Shown: positions 8,230 through 16,791, counted from the first letter of the stretch. The stretch: 64,000 nucleotides of DNA from Niallia endozanthoxylica (GCF_008710145.1 NZ_VYKL01000022.1:62001-126000); one strand, 5' to 3'. The notes: generated by a model from the letters alone, not told the origin. Program-made: numbers and translations.

Positions 8230-8420
8230 TAACTTCATTCAGCAGAAGTCCTCCACTTCTAAAGTTAAGGGATGAATGCAAATGGCTCTTCGATTCAGTG
8301 GGGGTTCAAACCCTGGCTGAATGAAGTTAAGCCTCCGGCGGATGTCTCAGATTTTTCAAGGGTAATTTATCGAGAGAGTTCAGGTAATCCGGACGCAAAT
8401 TCGACGGGCGAATTTGATTA
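8230..8420 (+). repeat. 191-nt structured repeat, copy 2 (upstream of acyl-CoA dehydrogenase)
   Basis: Same 191-nt unit as at 541-731, same orientation, again just upstream of a catabolic gene. The 14-nt outer inverted repeat and the terminal CAAATTCG / CGAATTTG hairpin are identical. The internal hairpin is clearer here (AGAAGT-CCTCC-ACTTCT), as is GGGTT / AACCC inside an ATTCAG / CTGAAT stem. Sequence differs mainly in the loops. No separate sigma-54 promoter is visible before it. Confidence 0.75.
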
Positions 8421-8452
8421 AGGACTAAAATAAAAATTAGGAGGATTTTTTG

Positions 8453-9664
8453 ATGATGAATTTTGAATTAACTGAAGAACAACAAAGTGTACAAAAAATG
8501 GTAAGAAAGTTTGTTGATAAGGAAATTATCCCGTACATTCAAGAGTGGGACCGCAATGGTGAATTTCAACCAGCTGTTTTGAAAAAATTGGCGGATTTGC
8601 AGCTGATGGGTGTTTGTATTCCGGAGGAGTACGGTGGAGCTGGTATGGATTATAATACACTTGCGATTGTTTGTGCTGAATTAGAACGTGGTGATACAGC
8701 ATATCGTACAGCAGTTTCTGTTCATACAGGGTTAAACAGTATGACGTTATTGCAATGGGGTACAGAAGAGCAGAAACAAAAGTATTTAGTACCACAGGCA
8801 AAGGGTGAAAGGATTGGTGCGTTTGGTTTGACTGAACCGGATGCCGGCAGTGATGTAGCCGCAATGAAATCAACAGCACGAAGAGACGGGGATGCTTATA
8901 TTCTTAATGGCTCAAAAACATGGATTTCGCTATGTGATTACGCAGATAACTTTCTGATTTTTGCAAAAACTGACCATGATGCGGCGCACAAAGGGATTAC
9001 TGCTTTCATCGTAGAACGTACATTTCCTGGAGTGGTAACAAAGGGCATTAAGGGTAAACTGGGTATTCGCGCAGGGAATACAGGTGAGGTATTTTTAACA
9101 GATGTAAGAGTACCTATAGAAAATAGACTAGGTGAAGAAGGGGAAGGCTTTAAAATTGCAATGGCTGCATTAGATAACGGGCGATTTACCGTTGCTGCAG
9201 GGGCTGTTGGTTTAATTGAAGCTAGCCTTGAAGCTAGTGTGAAATATTGTCATGAAAGAAAAACATTTGGGAAAGAAATCGGGAAACATCAGCTTGTTCA
9301 ACAAATGATTGCGAAGATGAGCGCAGATCTTGAGATTTCTAGGTTGCTAGTTTATAAGGCTGGCTGGTTGAAAAATCAAGGGAAACGGAATACGAGAGAA
9401 ACGTCATTGGCGAAATGGATTTCTTGTAATGCAGCGTTTGAGGCAGCAAATAATGCGGTCCAAGTCCACGGTGCGTATGGTTATTCAGATGAATATCCAG
9501 TTGAACGTTTCCTTCGAAACTCTAAGGCACCAGTGATTTATGAGGGGACAAGGGAGGTTCATACGGTTATGCAGGGTGAATATGCGCTGGGGTATCGTGA
9601 GGATAAGCCGCTTCGACAAATGCTTCCTGCATGGCCATTTGAGCAAGTTTCTCTACAAAAATAA
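8453..9664 (+). CDS. Acyl-CoA dehydrogenase, glutaryl-CoA dehydrogenase-like
   Basis: A 403-residue flavin acyl-CoA dehydrogenase: LTEPDAGSD (FAD/acyl contact), GSKTWIS, and IYEGTREVHTVMQG with the catalytic Glu. The stretch AYRTAVSVH places an arginine where glutaryl-CoA dehydrogenases have their carboxylate-binding arginine (RSAMSVQ in the human enzyme), suggesting a glutaryl- or other dicarboxyl-CoA substrate. That would fit pimeloyl-CoA oxidation, which yields glutaryl-CoA. Cyclohexanecarboxyl-CoA dehydrogenase is the alternative. ATG at 8453 is preferred to TTG at 8450 because AGGAGG is 7 bases upstream. It should feed electrons to EtfAB encoded just upstream. Confidence 0.78.
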   Translation: MMNFELTEEQQSVQKMVRKFVDKEIIPYIQEWDRNGEFQPAVLKKLADLQLMGVCIPEEYGGAGMDYNTLAIVCAELERGDTAYRTAVSVHTGLNSMTLLQWGTEEQKQKYLVPQAKGERIGAFGLTEPDAGSDVAAMKSTARRDGDAYILNGSKTWISLCDYADNFLIFAKTDHDAAHKGITAFIVERTFPGVVTKGIKGKLGIRAGNTGEVFLTDVRVPIENRLGEEGEGFKIAMAALDNGRFTVAAGAVGLIEASLEASVKYCHERKTFGKEIGKHQLVQQMIAKMSADLEISRLLVYKAGWLKNQGKRNTRETSLAKWISCNAAFEAANNAVQVHGAYGYSDEYPVERFLRNSKAPVIYEGTREVHTVMQGEYALGYREDKPLRQMLPAWPFEQVSLQK

Positions 9665-9689
9665 AGAAGTAATAATAAAACAATACAAA

Positions 9690-9728
9690 AAAGATCATAC
9701 CTTTAAATTTCTGGTATGATCTTTCTTT
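9690..9728 (+). terminator. Terminator after the acyl-CoA dehydrogenase gene
   Basis: A 12-bp stem (AAAGATCATACC / GGTATGATCTTT) with an 11-nt loop, followed by CTTTG, ends the etf-acyl-CoA dehydrogenase transcription unit. Confidence 0.82.
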
Positions 9729-9946
9729 GACTAAGGAACCATATTCTTCTTTACGCAAATTTATATCGCAGAGGAAAGGTTCTCTGGGTAAACACCTATG
9801 TCGTTCTGTGGAGGATGGACTGAGATTGATAGCAAAGGAAGAGGAAAATTCTTTTGCACATTACCTTAGTAGTGTGGATTTTTTTGTGTCAGAATTTGTA
9901 AATCTACTTGAGTAAGTATACAGAAGTAATAAATTCCTTTTTACAT
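9729..9946. other. Intergenic stretch without a recognisable gene
   Basis: A 62-codon open frame from about 9727 has no credible ribosome-binding site and no recognisable protein pattern. I see no repeat or promoter here. The sequence is probably decayed coding DNA. Confidence 0.4.
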
Positions 9947-9994
9947 TTTTGCATAAATGATAAGCAACTTTGCGAAATATTATCGGTTTTGAGA
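9947..9994 (+). promoter_or_regulatory. Upstream activating sequence of the fadF-like gene
   Basis: Half-sites TTTTGCAT (9947), CTTTGCGA (9968) and TTTTGAGA (9987) start 21 and 19 bases apart, repeating the geometry seen at 413-460. The array ends about 40 bases upstream of the -24 element. Confidence 0.7.
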
Positions 9995-10034
9995 AAGTTT
10001 TATAAAAATAGTGCTTATTTTACAAGGATTTATG

Positions 10035-10052
10035 TTGGCACGGAACTTGCAA
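10035..10052 (+). promoter_or_regulatory. Sigma-54 -24/-12 promoter of the fadF-like gene
   Basis: TTGGCAC-N5-TTGCA is a perfect match to TGGCAC-N5-TTGCW. The preceding GTGCTTATTTTACAAGG is very similar to the segment before the 501 promoter. Confidence 0.92.
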
Positions 10053-10111
10053 TATAAATAAGCGAAGGGAGGCTAGGGAAGTTAATTACTATATGTAGGT
10101 AAATCGGCTCG

Positions 10112-10189
10112 GATAGGATTGCTGATGATTTATTTGAAGTAGTGCCAATGTTAATACAAAAAAAAGCCTCTATTGCTGTGGGCGTCTAA
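10112..10189 (+). pseudogene. Remnant of an etfA 3' end
   Basis: In the frame starting at 10112 the sequence reads DRIADDLFEVVPMLIQKKA and ends GV-stop. This matches the C-terminus of the EtfA encoded at 7101-8075 (GIVGDLFEVVPLFIEEMK). An in-frame stop lies at about 10100 and there is no start codon, so only the last 25 or so codons survive. It lies between the sigma-54 promoter and the fadF-like gene, so an etfBA-fadF operon was apparently collapsed by deletion. Confidence 0.72.
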
Positions 10190-10213
10190 TCTAGTTTTTG
10201 GGGGATGAGAGAG

Positions 10214-12292
10214 ATGTTATCATTACTGAATTTACTTACTTTTCTAGTTGTGACCGGATATGCAGTCTATTTGTTTACCAATCTAGTATACACGAGGTAT
10301 TTGTTTATAAAGCTGGGTAAAGAAGCAGAGTTCCAGCCTAATTTAAGGGAACGAATGAATACAGTCCTAATCAATGGCTTCGGTCAGAAGAAATTATTCA
10401 AAGACAAGAAAAGCGGTCTGATGCATTTAGTATTATTTTATACCTTTTTTATCATTCAAATCGGACTTATAGAACTCATCATAAAGGGTTTTATTAAAGG
10501 CTATGAGTTTCCCTTTGGCGAAGCTCATAAGTATTTCAGTCTAATCCAGGAGTGTGCTACGTTCCTAATGCTGTTGGCTGTCGTTTATGGCTTTTACCGT
10601 CGTTATGGTGAAAAGTTAAAACGGCTGCAATGGAAGCGTGACGGTAAAGCTGCCTTTGTTTATATCGCTTTATGTATGCTGACTTCATCCATCCTGCTTA
10701 CATTAGGATTTGAAGCGATTATGTTAGACCATCATCCAAATCTCGTTTATGCTCCATTCTCCGGCAGCATTGCGCTGCTTCTTTCCGGCATTGGAACAGT
10801 AGCAGGAACTGTGTTGTTTTACACATTTTGGTGGGTTCATATGCTGACTGTATTTACCTTTTTAGTATTCGTGCCACAGTCAAAGCAATTCCATGAACTA
10901 TTTGCTATGTTTAATATCTTTTTTAAGAAAAGTGGACCTGTTGGGAGATTGAAGAAAATTGATTTTGAGGATGAGTCAGCGGAGGTATTTGGTGTTGGGA
11001 AAATCGAAGACTTTACTCGTCATCAATTGATGGATTTATACGCCTGTGCAGAATGTGGAAGGTGCACGAATATGTGTCCGGCAGCAGGAACGGGTAAAAC
11101 ATTATCCCCAATGGATTTGATCGTTAAGATGAGAGACCATTTGACGGAAAAAGGTGCTGCAGTAACATCTAGACAGCCATGGGCACCGTCCTTTGCTTTC
11201 AAAAACACAAGAGCCAACCAGCTGGCTTTAGCAGGTGCTGGAGCAGCAGAAACGGCTGCAACATTGGAAAGTGTCAGCTTAATTGGAGATGTCATCACAG
11301 AAGAAGAAATTTGGGCCTGTACAACATGCCGGAACTGTGAAGACCAATGTCCGGTAATGAATGAGCATGTCGACAAAATCATCGATTTACGCCGTTACCT
11401 TGTCTTAACGGAAGGAAAAATGAATAGTGATGCTCAGCGTGCCATTACAAATATTGAACGCCAGGGAAATCCATGGGGTCTTAATCGAAAAGAGCGTGAA
11501 AATTGGCGTGAAGGTAGAGAGGATATCTCTGTTCCAACTGTTAAAGAAAAGCAAAAGGCTGGAGAAGAATTCGAGTATTTATTCTTTGTTGGTTCAATGG
11601 GCTCTTATGATAACCGCAGCCAAAAGGTCGCTCAGTCCTTTGCCCGGGTGATGAATTTAGCAGGCATTTCCTTTGCAATTCTAGGTAATAATGAGAAAAA
11701 TTCAGGAGATACACCGCGCAGAATCGGAAATGAATTTTTATTCCAAGACTTAGCAAATGCTAATATTGCAAACTTCCAAAAGTATAATGTAAACAAAATT
11801 GTAACAATTGACCCGCATGCTTATAACTCGTTTAAAAATGAATACCCTGAATTTGGCCTTGAGGCTGAAGTGTATCATCATACAGAATTATTAGCATTAT
11901 GGATTAGAGAAGGAAGAATCAAATTTACAAAAGAACTCAATGAAGTGATTACGTATCATGATTCTTGTTATTTAGGACGCTACAATACGGTTTATGACCC
12001 GCCGCGTGAAATTTTAAAAGCGATTCCAGGCATAAAAGTAATCGAAGCGGAACGCAACCGCGAAAATGCAATGTGCTGCGGAGCTGGAGGCGGTATGATG
12101 TGGACAGAAGAGAGTACCGGAACAAGAATCAATATCGCGAGAACAGAGCAGCTGCTTGAAACAAAACCAACTATGATTGGAACCGGCTGTCCTTATTGTT
12201 TAACGATGATCAGTGATGGTGTAAAGGCAAAGGAATTGGAAGAGACGATAGGAAACTTTGACATCGTAGAAATTGTAGAAAAAGCATTGTAA
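10214..12292 (+). CDS. fadF: FadF-like iron-sulfur oxidoreductase (ETF:menaquinone oxidoreductase)
   Basis: About 692 residues. The N-terminal ~230 residues hold five or six membrane segments resembling NarI/HdrE cytochrome b. Two 4Fe-4S motifs follow (CAECGRCTNMCP and CTTCRNCEDQCP), then a CCG-type C-terminal region with YHDSCYLGRYN, CCGAGGG and TGCPYC. This is the layout of Bacillus FadF, which passes electrons from EtfAB to menaquinone. The start at 10214 is favoured because GGGGG directly abuts the ATG at 10205 but sits 9 bases before 10214. It has its own sigma-54 promoter and activator sites, so respiratory disposal of beta-oxidation electrons appears co-induced with the ring pathway. 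Confidence 0.87.
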   Translation: MLSLLNLLTFLVVTGYAVYLFTNLVYTRYLFIKLGKEAEFQPNLRERMNTVLINGFGQKKLFKDKKSGLMHLVLFYTFFIIQIGLIELIIKGFIKGYEFPFGEAHKYFSLIQECATFLMLLAVVYGFYRRYGEKLKRLQWKRDGKAAFVYIALCMLTSSILLTLGFEAIMLDHHPNLVYAPFSGSIALLLSGIGTVAGTVLFYTFWWVHMLTVFTFLVFVPQSKQFHELFAMFNIFFKKSGPVGRLKKIDFEDESAEVFGVGKIEDFTRHQLMDLYACAECGRCTNMCPAAGTGKTLSPMDLIVKMRDHLTEKGAAVTSRQPWAPSFAFKNTRANQLALAGAGAAETAATLESVSLIGDVITEEEIWACTTCRNCEDQCPVMNEHVDKIIDLRRYLVLTEGKMNSDAQRAITNIERQGNPWGLNRKERENWREGREDISVPTVKEKQKAGEEFEYLFFVGSMGSYDNRSQKVAQSFARVMNLAGISFAILGNNEKNSGDTPRRIGNEFLFQDLANANIANFQKYNVNKIVTIDPHAYNSFKNEYPEFGLEAEVYHHTELLALWIREGRIKFTKELNEVITYHDSCYLGRYNTVYDPPREILKAIPGIKVIEAERNRENAMCCGAGGGMMWTEESTGTRINIARTEQLLETKPTMIGTGCPYCLTMISDGVKAKELEETIGNFDIVEIVEKAL

Positions 12293-12393
12293 CAAAAAAA
12301 GGAATAGACTTGTCAGCGATTAATCGTATGCTCATCATGCAAGAGGCACAGATGACTAGAATCAGCATAAACCTCATACGAATCACATTGAAT

Positions 12394-12435
12394 ATACTCA
12401 GCTTTTGCTTTCTTTTTCCGGCAGGAGCTGAGTAT
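12394..12435 (+). terminator. Possible terminator or hairpin after the fadF-like gene
   Basis: ATACTCAGCT pairs with AGCTGAGTAT around a 22-nt T-rich loop. There is no T-tract directly after it, so termination is plausible but not certain. Confidence 0.5.
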
Positions 12436-12454
12436 TCGCAATGTTGAGAAACAG

Positions 12455-12480
12455 TTTTGCAAAAATTATTATAATTGCGA
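12455..12480 (+). promoter_or_regulatory. Upstream activating sequence of the MFS gene
   Basis: TTTTGCAA (12455) and AATTGCGA (12473), starts 18 bases apart, match the half-site and spacing of the other arrays. The pair lies about 40-65 bases upstream of the -24 element. Confidence 0.62.
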
Positions 12481-12520
12481 AGAGATTACCGGGTTTTTCC
12501 TTATAAATAAATGTAAAAAA

Positions 12521-12538
12521 ATGGCACATTACTTGCTA
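12521..12538 (+). promoter_or_regulatory. Sigma-54 -24/-12 promoter of the MFS transporter gene
   Basis: TGGCAC-N5-TTGCT (12522-12537) matches the consensus exactly. The leader to the ATG at 12707 would be about 160 nt. Confidence 0.82.
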
Positions 12539-12706
12539 TAAGGAAATAGAGAGAGTGCTAATAAGTAAATGGTTATCTAATATATTCTGAATATTCTCAA
12601 AAATATTTCGACAGCTATCTTCTTATTTCTGTCAGAATGCATTTTTATTTTATATAGATTTCTAAAGACTTTTTACACTCTCTAATTAAAAAGTAGGAGG
12701 AAATGT

Positions 12707-14050
12707 ATGCGTTCAATTAATGTCAGTCGTATTGTTGATGAGTCAAAGTTTAATCGCTTCCATGGTCTAGTTTTGTTTTTGTGTGCTTTTGTCATTGTCT
12801 GTGATGGATTTGATCTAGTAATCTATGGATCTGTCGTATCTGTACTGATGGAAGAGTGGCAATTAACAGCTGTACAAGCAGGCACCTTGGGGAGCTATGC
12901 TCTTATTGGTATGATGTTCGGTGCTTTTATTTTTGCGCCGCTTGCCGATAAAATAGGACGCAAAAAAGTAATCATTTTATGTGTAATCCTATTAAGCTTA
13001 TTTACTGGTTTAATTGGTTTGGCCAAAAGTCCTGCTGAATTCGGCATCTATCGTTTTATATCAGGCTTAGGATTAGGAGGTGTTCTACCAATTACAGTAG
13101 CGTTAATGACGGAATATGCTCCGAAATCTCTTAGAAACCGAATGGTAACGATTATGATGTGCGGTTATTCTCTAGGTGGAATTTTAGCAGCAGGATTGGC
13201 CATCTTCCTCCTTCCTAGATTTGGTTGGGAGTCCATCTTTTTCGTAGGTGCTCTACCGTTACTTACTTTACCTATTCTTATCAAATTACTCCCAGAATCT
13301 CTAGAATTTCTTTTAGCTAAAAATAAATATGAGGAAATTGGACATTTGTTAGCAAAAATTGATCCATCCTATACACCGCAGACAAGTGACCGTTATGAAA
13401 GGGTGATGCCTAAAAAAACGGGTATTACTGTAACAAAATTATTTGGAGAAGGCCGAGCAGTTAGCACAATCTTATTTTGGGTATCATTTTTCATGTGTTT
13501 GTTAATGGTTTACGGCCTAAATACATGGCTGCCGAAATTAATGGCTCAAGCAGGCTATGCCCTTGGTTCTAGTATCATGTTCTTATTAGTGTTAAATGTT
13601 GGAGCTATAGCAGGATCTGTTTTTGGTGGATGGGCGGCGGACCGTTGGAATACGAAAAAAGTGGTGATTTTCTACTTTATTCTAGGTGGAATCGCATTAA
13701 CTTTACTCGGTACGCATCCAAATACAATTATTCTCTATACTCTTGTTGCCATTGCTGGAGCTACGACAATTGGAACGCAGATTATTCTCTATTCATATGT
13801 TTCTCAGTACTATCCAATCCAAATCCGTTCAACAGGACTCGGATGGGCCTCTGGGGTTGGTCGAATTGGCGGTATTGTAGGTCCAATTTTAGGAGGTTTT
13901 CTTCTAGGTGCCCAATTACCTTTACAGATGAATTTCTTAGCTTTCGCGATTCCAGGTGTAATTGCCGCTATTGCAGTCTTTACTATAAGAGAAAAGAAAA
14001 CTGTGCGAGAAATAACTCTCGAAAGACCAGAACCAATCGAGAAGTTGTAG
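12707..14050 (+). CDS. MFS transporter, aromatic acid:H+ symporter type
   Basis: A 447-residue major facilitator protein with about 12 membrane segments. TM1 carries DGFDLVIYG, the DGxDxxxYG signature of the aromatic acid:H+ symporter family (PcaK/BenK type). The loop 2-3 motif DKIGRKKV is intact. It most likely imports the carboxylic acid that the CoA ligase activates. It has its own sigma-54 promoter and AGGAGG site, so uptake is co-regulated with degradation. The substrate (alicyclic versus aromatic acid) cannot be read from sequence. Confidence 0.84.
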   Translation: MRSINVSRIVDESKFNRFHGLVLFLCAFVIVCDGFDLVIYGSVVSVLMEEWQLTAVQAGTLGSYALIGMMFGAFIFAPLADKIGRKKVIILCVILLSLFTGLIGLAKSPAEFGIYRFISGLGLGGVLPITVALMTEYAPKSLRNRMVTIMMCGYSLGGILAAGLAIFLLPRFGWESIFFVGALPLLTLPILIKLLPESLEFLLAKNKYEEIGHLLAKIDPSYTPQTSDRYERVMPKKTGITVTKLFGEGRAVSTILFWVSFFMCLLMVYGLNTWLPKLMAQAGYALGSSIMFLLVLNVGAIAGSVFGGWAADRWNTKKVVIFYFILGGIALTLLGTHPNTIILYTLVAIAGATTIGTQIILYSYVSQYYPIQIRSTGLGWASGVGRIGGIVGPILGGFLLGAQLPLQMNFLAFAIPGVIAAIAVFTIREKKTVREITLERPEPIEKL

Positions 14051-14062
14051 AAATATGATAGA

Positions 14063-14105
14063 AAAATGCCTCCCTTCTTTAATAAAAAGCAGGGGGGCAT
14101 TTTAT
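14063..14105 (+). terminator. Terminator of the MFS gene
   Basis: AAAATGCCTCCCTT pairs with AGGGGGGCATTTT around a 14-nt A-rich loop; T-rich sequence follows. Confidence 0.8.
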
Positions 14106-14120
14106 TGTTTAGCCTACTAT

Positions 14121-14187
14121 TTTTGCAAAAAAATGATAACTTTGCAGAATTGATTCTTAATTTTGCGAAAAATTATCAATATTGCGA
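14121..14187 (+). promoter_or_regulatory. Upstream activating sequence with four half-sites
   Basis: TTTTGCAA (14121), CTTTGCAG (14140), TTTTGCGA (14161) and TATTGCGA (14180) start 19, 21 and 19 bases apart. This is the richest array in the window, all on one helical face. It lies about 40 bases upstream of the -24 element. Confidence 0.75.
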
Positions 14188-14227
14188 TAAAAATGAAGTG
14201 AAGATGCCTGTTTATCAAGAAAAAAAG

Positions 14228-14245
14228 TTGGCACGCAACTTGCTA
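14228..14245 (+). promoter_or_regulatory. Sigma-54 -24/-12 promoter of the acyl-CoA dehydrogenase operon
   Basis: TTGGCAC-N5-TTGCT matches the consensus perfectly. The transcription start should fall near 14255, only about 25 bases before the ATG. Confidence 0.92.
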
Positions 14246-14279
14246 TATAAATAAGCATAAGCGAAAAGGGGGAAATAAT

Positions 14280-15458
14280 ATGTTGAATTTTTCATTCACA
14301 GAGGAACAAGAATTTTTTCGTAAGATGTTAAAGGATTTTGCTAAAGAGGAGCTGCTGCCAAACTATACGAAGTGGGACAGAGAAGGAACCTTGCCTAGAC
14401 ATCTATGGAAGAAGCTAGGCGAACTAGGTGTTAATGGACTTCGCATTCCGGTTGAGTTTGGAGGCAGCGGTGCTGATTGTGTAACCACTGGGATTGCAGC
14501 AGAGGAAATTGGCAGGGGGGATTTTAATCTTACATATGCCGTCATGTTGAATGCATTAATCGGCGAGATTATTAATAAACATGCCCGCGAGGAGCTGAAG
14601 CAGGACTGGCTTCCGAAAATAGCCAACGGGGACAGAATTGTCGGTATTGCGATAACAGAGCCTACTGCAGGCACGGATGCCGGCGGGATTAAAACAACAG
14701 CCGTACGTAAAGGAAATGTGTATGTCCTGAACGGTGAAAAATCCGGAATCAGTGTAGCGACAGTGGGAGATGCTTTTCTAGTATTTGCTAAAACAAATCC
14801 TGATCTTGGGAATCGTGGAATCAGTGCCTTTATCGTCCCAGCGGATCTGCCTGGAGTGGAATGTAAAGGCTATGAGGATTTGGGCAATATTCCAATTGGC
14901 CGTGGTTCAATCTATTTAACAGATGTGGAGGTTCCTGAAGAGTACTTGATTGGTTTGGAAAACAAAGGTTTTTCCCAGGTTATGAATGGTTTTGATTTGA
15001 GCCGTCTATTAATCGGTCTGCAATGTGTTGGAGCTGCTTCACAAAGTCTGGATGAGACGATTGAACACGTCAAAATGCGAACTTCATTTGGCCAGCCGCT
15101 TGCAACTTATCAAGGCGTATCCTTCCCAATTGTTACACACTTTACGCAATTAGAGTTTGTGAAATGGCAGGCGTACCGGGGGCTATGGCTTCGTGACCAA
15201 GGTTTGAACCATTCAAAGGAATCTGCATCTGTCAAGTGGCTTGGGCCTAAATACGGCGTTGATGCTATTCATGAATGTCTATTGTTTAACGGTCACTACG
15301 GCTATACAAAAGAAATGCCGCATGAGCAGCGTTTACGTGATGTAATTGGTCTGGAAATTGGAGATGGAACGGCACAAGCAAACATGATGGTTATTGCGAA
15401 GGATATCATCGGAAAAGAATATCGGTCTACTGGTCATTTAGTCGCTTCTAAAAATTAA
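14280..15458 (+). CDS. Acyl-CoA dehydrogenase with Asp in place of the usual catalytic Glu (candidate AliB)
   Basis: A 392-residue acyl-CoA dehydrogenase with TEPTAGTDAGG, NGEKSGIS and a C-terminal FAD-binding half. The active-site region that normally reads IYEGT reads IGDGTAQ, so the base would be Asp362. Alicyclic acyl-CoA dehydrogenases acting on cyclohexane- or cyclohexene-carboxyl-CoA are reported to use Asp, so this is the best candidate in the window for cyclohexanecarboxyl-CoA dehydrogenase (AliB role). It heads an operon from the strongest sigma-54 promoter. Substrate assignment is inference; an impaired or shifted-specificity dehydrogenase is the alternative. Confidence 0.72.
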   Translation: MLNFSFTEEQEFFRKMLKDFAKEELLPNYTKWDREGTLPRHLWKKLGELGVNGLRIPVEFGGSGADCVTTGIAAEEIGRGDFNLTYAVMLNALIGEIINKHAREELKQDWLPKIANGDRIVGIAITEPTAGTDAGGIKTTAVRKGNVYVLNGEKSGISVATVGDAFLVFAKTNPDLGNRGISAFIVPADLPGVECKGYEDLGNIPIGRGSIYLTDVEVPEEYLIGLENKGFSQVMNGFDLSRLLIGLQCVGAASQSLDETIEHVKMRTSFGQPLATYQGVSFPIVTHFTQLEFVKWQAYRGLWLRDQGLNHSKESASVKWLGPKYGVDAIHECLLFNGHYGYTKEMPHEQRLRDVIGLEIGDGTAQANMMVIAKDIIGKEYRSTGHLVASKN

Positions 15459-15519
15459 GTTAAAGACTTCAGTAAATAGCAGATTTGTAATGCAGTAAGT
15501 TAATCATTAACATTCAAAT

Positions 15520-15566
15520 AAATTAATAGATTGATAGGAGCCTTTGCTCCTTGAATCTATTAATTT
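15520..15566 (+). other. Long intergenic hairpin before the thiolase gene
   Basis: AAATTAATAGATT pairs with AATCTATTAATTT, enclosing a second GGAGC-CTTT-GCTCC stem. It ends 8 bases before the AGGAGG of the thiolase gene, without a T-tract. It may stabilise the downstream message or partially terminate. Confidence 0.6.
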
Positions 15567-15582
15567 CTTATAGGAGGAGCAT

Positions 15583-16776
15583 ATGAAATCAGTATATATT
15601 GTTGATTCTGTTCGTACAGCGATAGGGAAAATGGGAGGGGCCTTAAAGGATGTCCAGCCTGAAGTACTAGCTGCAAAAGTGATTGAGGAAATTGTTAACA
15701 GAGCGAACATAGGTAAACAGTCAGTTGATGAAGTGATTCTTGGACAAACGAAGCAATCTTCAGATGCCCCAAATATCGCTCGGTCAGCATTGCTCCGGGC
15801 AGGTCTTCCAGTTGATATTCCGGGGTATACAGTGCAAAGACAATGCGGTTCAGCACTCCAGGCTATAAATAATGGTGCTCAACAAATTATGTGCGGGCTA
15901 AGTGATGTCATCCTGGCTGGCGGCGTTGAATCAATGAGTTTAGCGCCATTTTATATCCGTAATGCCCGTTATGGCGTGGGAACAGGAAATACCGAGTTAG
16001 TTGATTCGAACACTGAAAGTCAAGTAAGGTCACAGCCGGTTGAACAGTATGGCAAATTGACCATGGGCTTAACGGCAGAAAATTTAGCTGAACACTATGG
16101 TATTTCCCGCGAAGAGCAGGATGAATTTGCGCAAAGAAGCCAACAGCTTGCGCATGATGCCATAACTTCTGGCAGGTTCGATAAAGAAATTGTCTCCTAC
16201 GAGGTTCGGGAACGAAAAAGTATAAAAGCCTTTGCGGTTGATGAACATCCGCGTCTAACGAGCTTAGAAAAACTGGCTGGCTTAAAACCTGTTTTTAAAG
16301 AAAATGGAACGGTCACAGCTGGAAACAGCAGCGGTCGAAATGATGGGGCATCAGCGGTAATCCTTATGTCTGAAGATGCAGTAGAAAAATACGGCGTAAA
16401 GCCGAAAGCGAAGATTGTTTCACAAGCCGTATCAGGTGTTTCCCCTGAAATTATGGGAATCGGACCCGTTAAAGCAACACAGCTTGCTTTACAGAGAGCC
16501 AATTTAACATTAGCGGACATTGGCTTAATTGAATTGAATGAGGCTTTTGCTGCCCAATCGATTGCCGTTATAAGAGAACTAAATCTAGATTTAAATAAAG
16601 TGAACGTCAACGGAGGAGCGATTGCACTAGGTCATCCATTAGGGGCAACAGGATCCATCCTTACAACAAAACTCCTTCATGAAATGGAAAGAAGAGGCGT
16701 GAAATACGGATTGGTGACATTATGTATTGGCGGTGGACAAGGTATTACAACCATTTTTGAAAATTGCTTAGTATAA
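15583..16776 (+). CDS. Acetyl-CoA acyltransferase (thiolase)
   Basis: A 397-residue thiolase. The nucleophilic cysteine lies in VQRQCGSALQ, the histidine in NGGAIALGHPLGATG, and the second cysteine in TLCIGGGQG. It cleaves 3-ketoacyl-CoA with CoA to release acetyl-CoA. In this operon it would finish each beta-oxidation round of pimeloyl-CoA or convert acetoacetyl-CoA. AGGAGG site; 15 bases separate it from the next gene. Chain-length preference is not readable. Confidence 0.9.
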   Translation: MKSVYIVDSVRTAIGKMGGALKDVQPEVLAAKVIEEIVNRANIGKQSVDEVILGQTKQSSDAPNIARSALLRAGLPVDIPGYTVQRQCGSALQAINNGAQQIMCGLSDVILAGGVESMSLAPFYIRNARYGVGTGNTELVDSNTESQVRSQPVEQYGKLTMGLTAENLAEHYGISREEQDEFAQRSQQLAHDAITSGRFDKEIVSYEVRERKSIKAFAVDEHPRLTSLEKLAGLKPVFKENGTVTAGNSSGRNDGASAVILMSEDAVEKYGVKPKAKIVSQAVSGVSPEIMGIGPVKATQLALQRANLTLADIGLIELNEAFAAQSIAVIRELNLDLNKVNVNGGAIALGHPLGATGSILTTKLLHEMERRGVKYGLVTLCIGGGQGITTIFENCLV

Positions 16777-16791
16777 ATAGGAGGAAACGAA

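Noticed and set aside
8118-8324. 68-codon open frame over the hairpin and repeat copy 2
   Set aside because: Overlaps structured repeat DNA and has no homologue pattern or ribosome-binding site.
9727-9915. 62-codon open frame between two catabolic operons
   Set aside because: Starts inside the terminator of the previous gene and has no ribosome-binding site.
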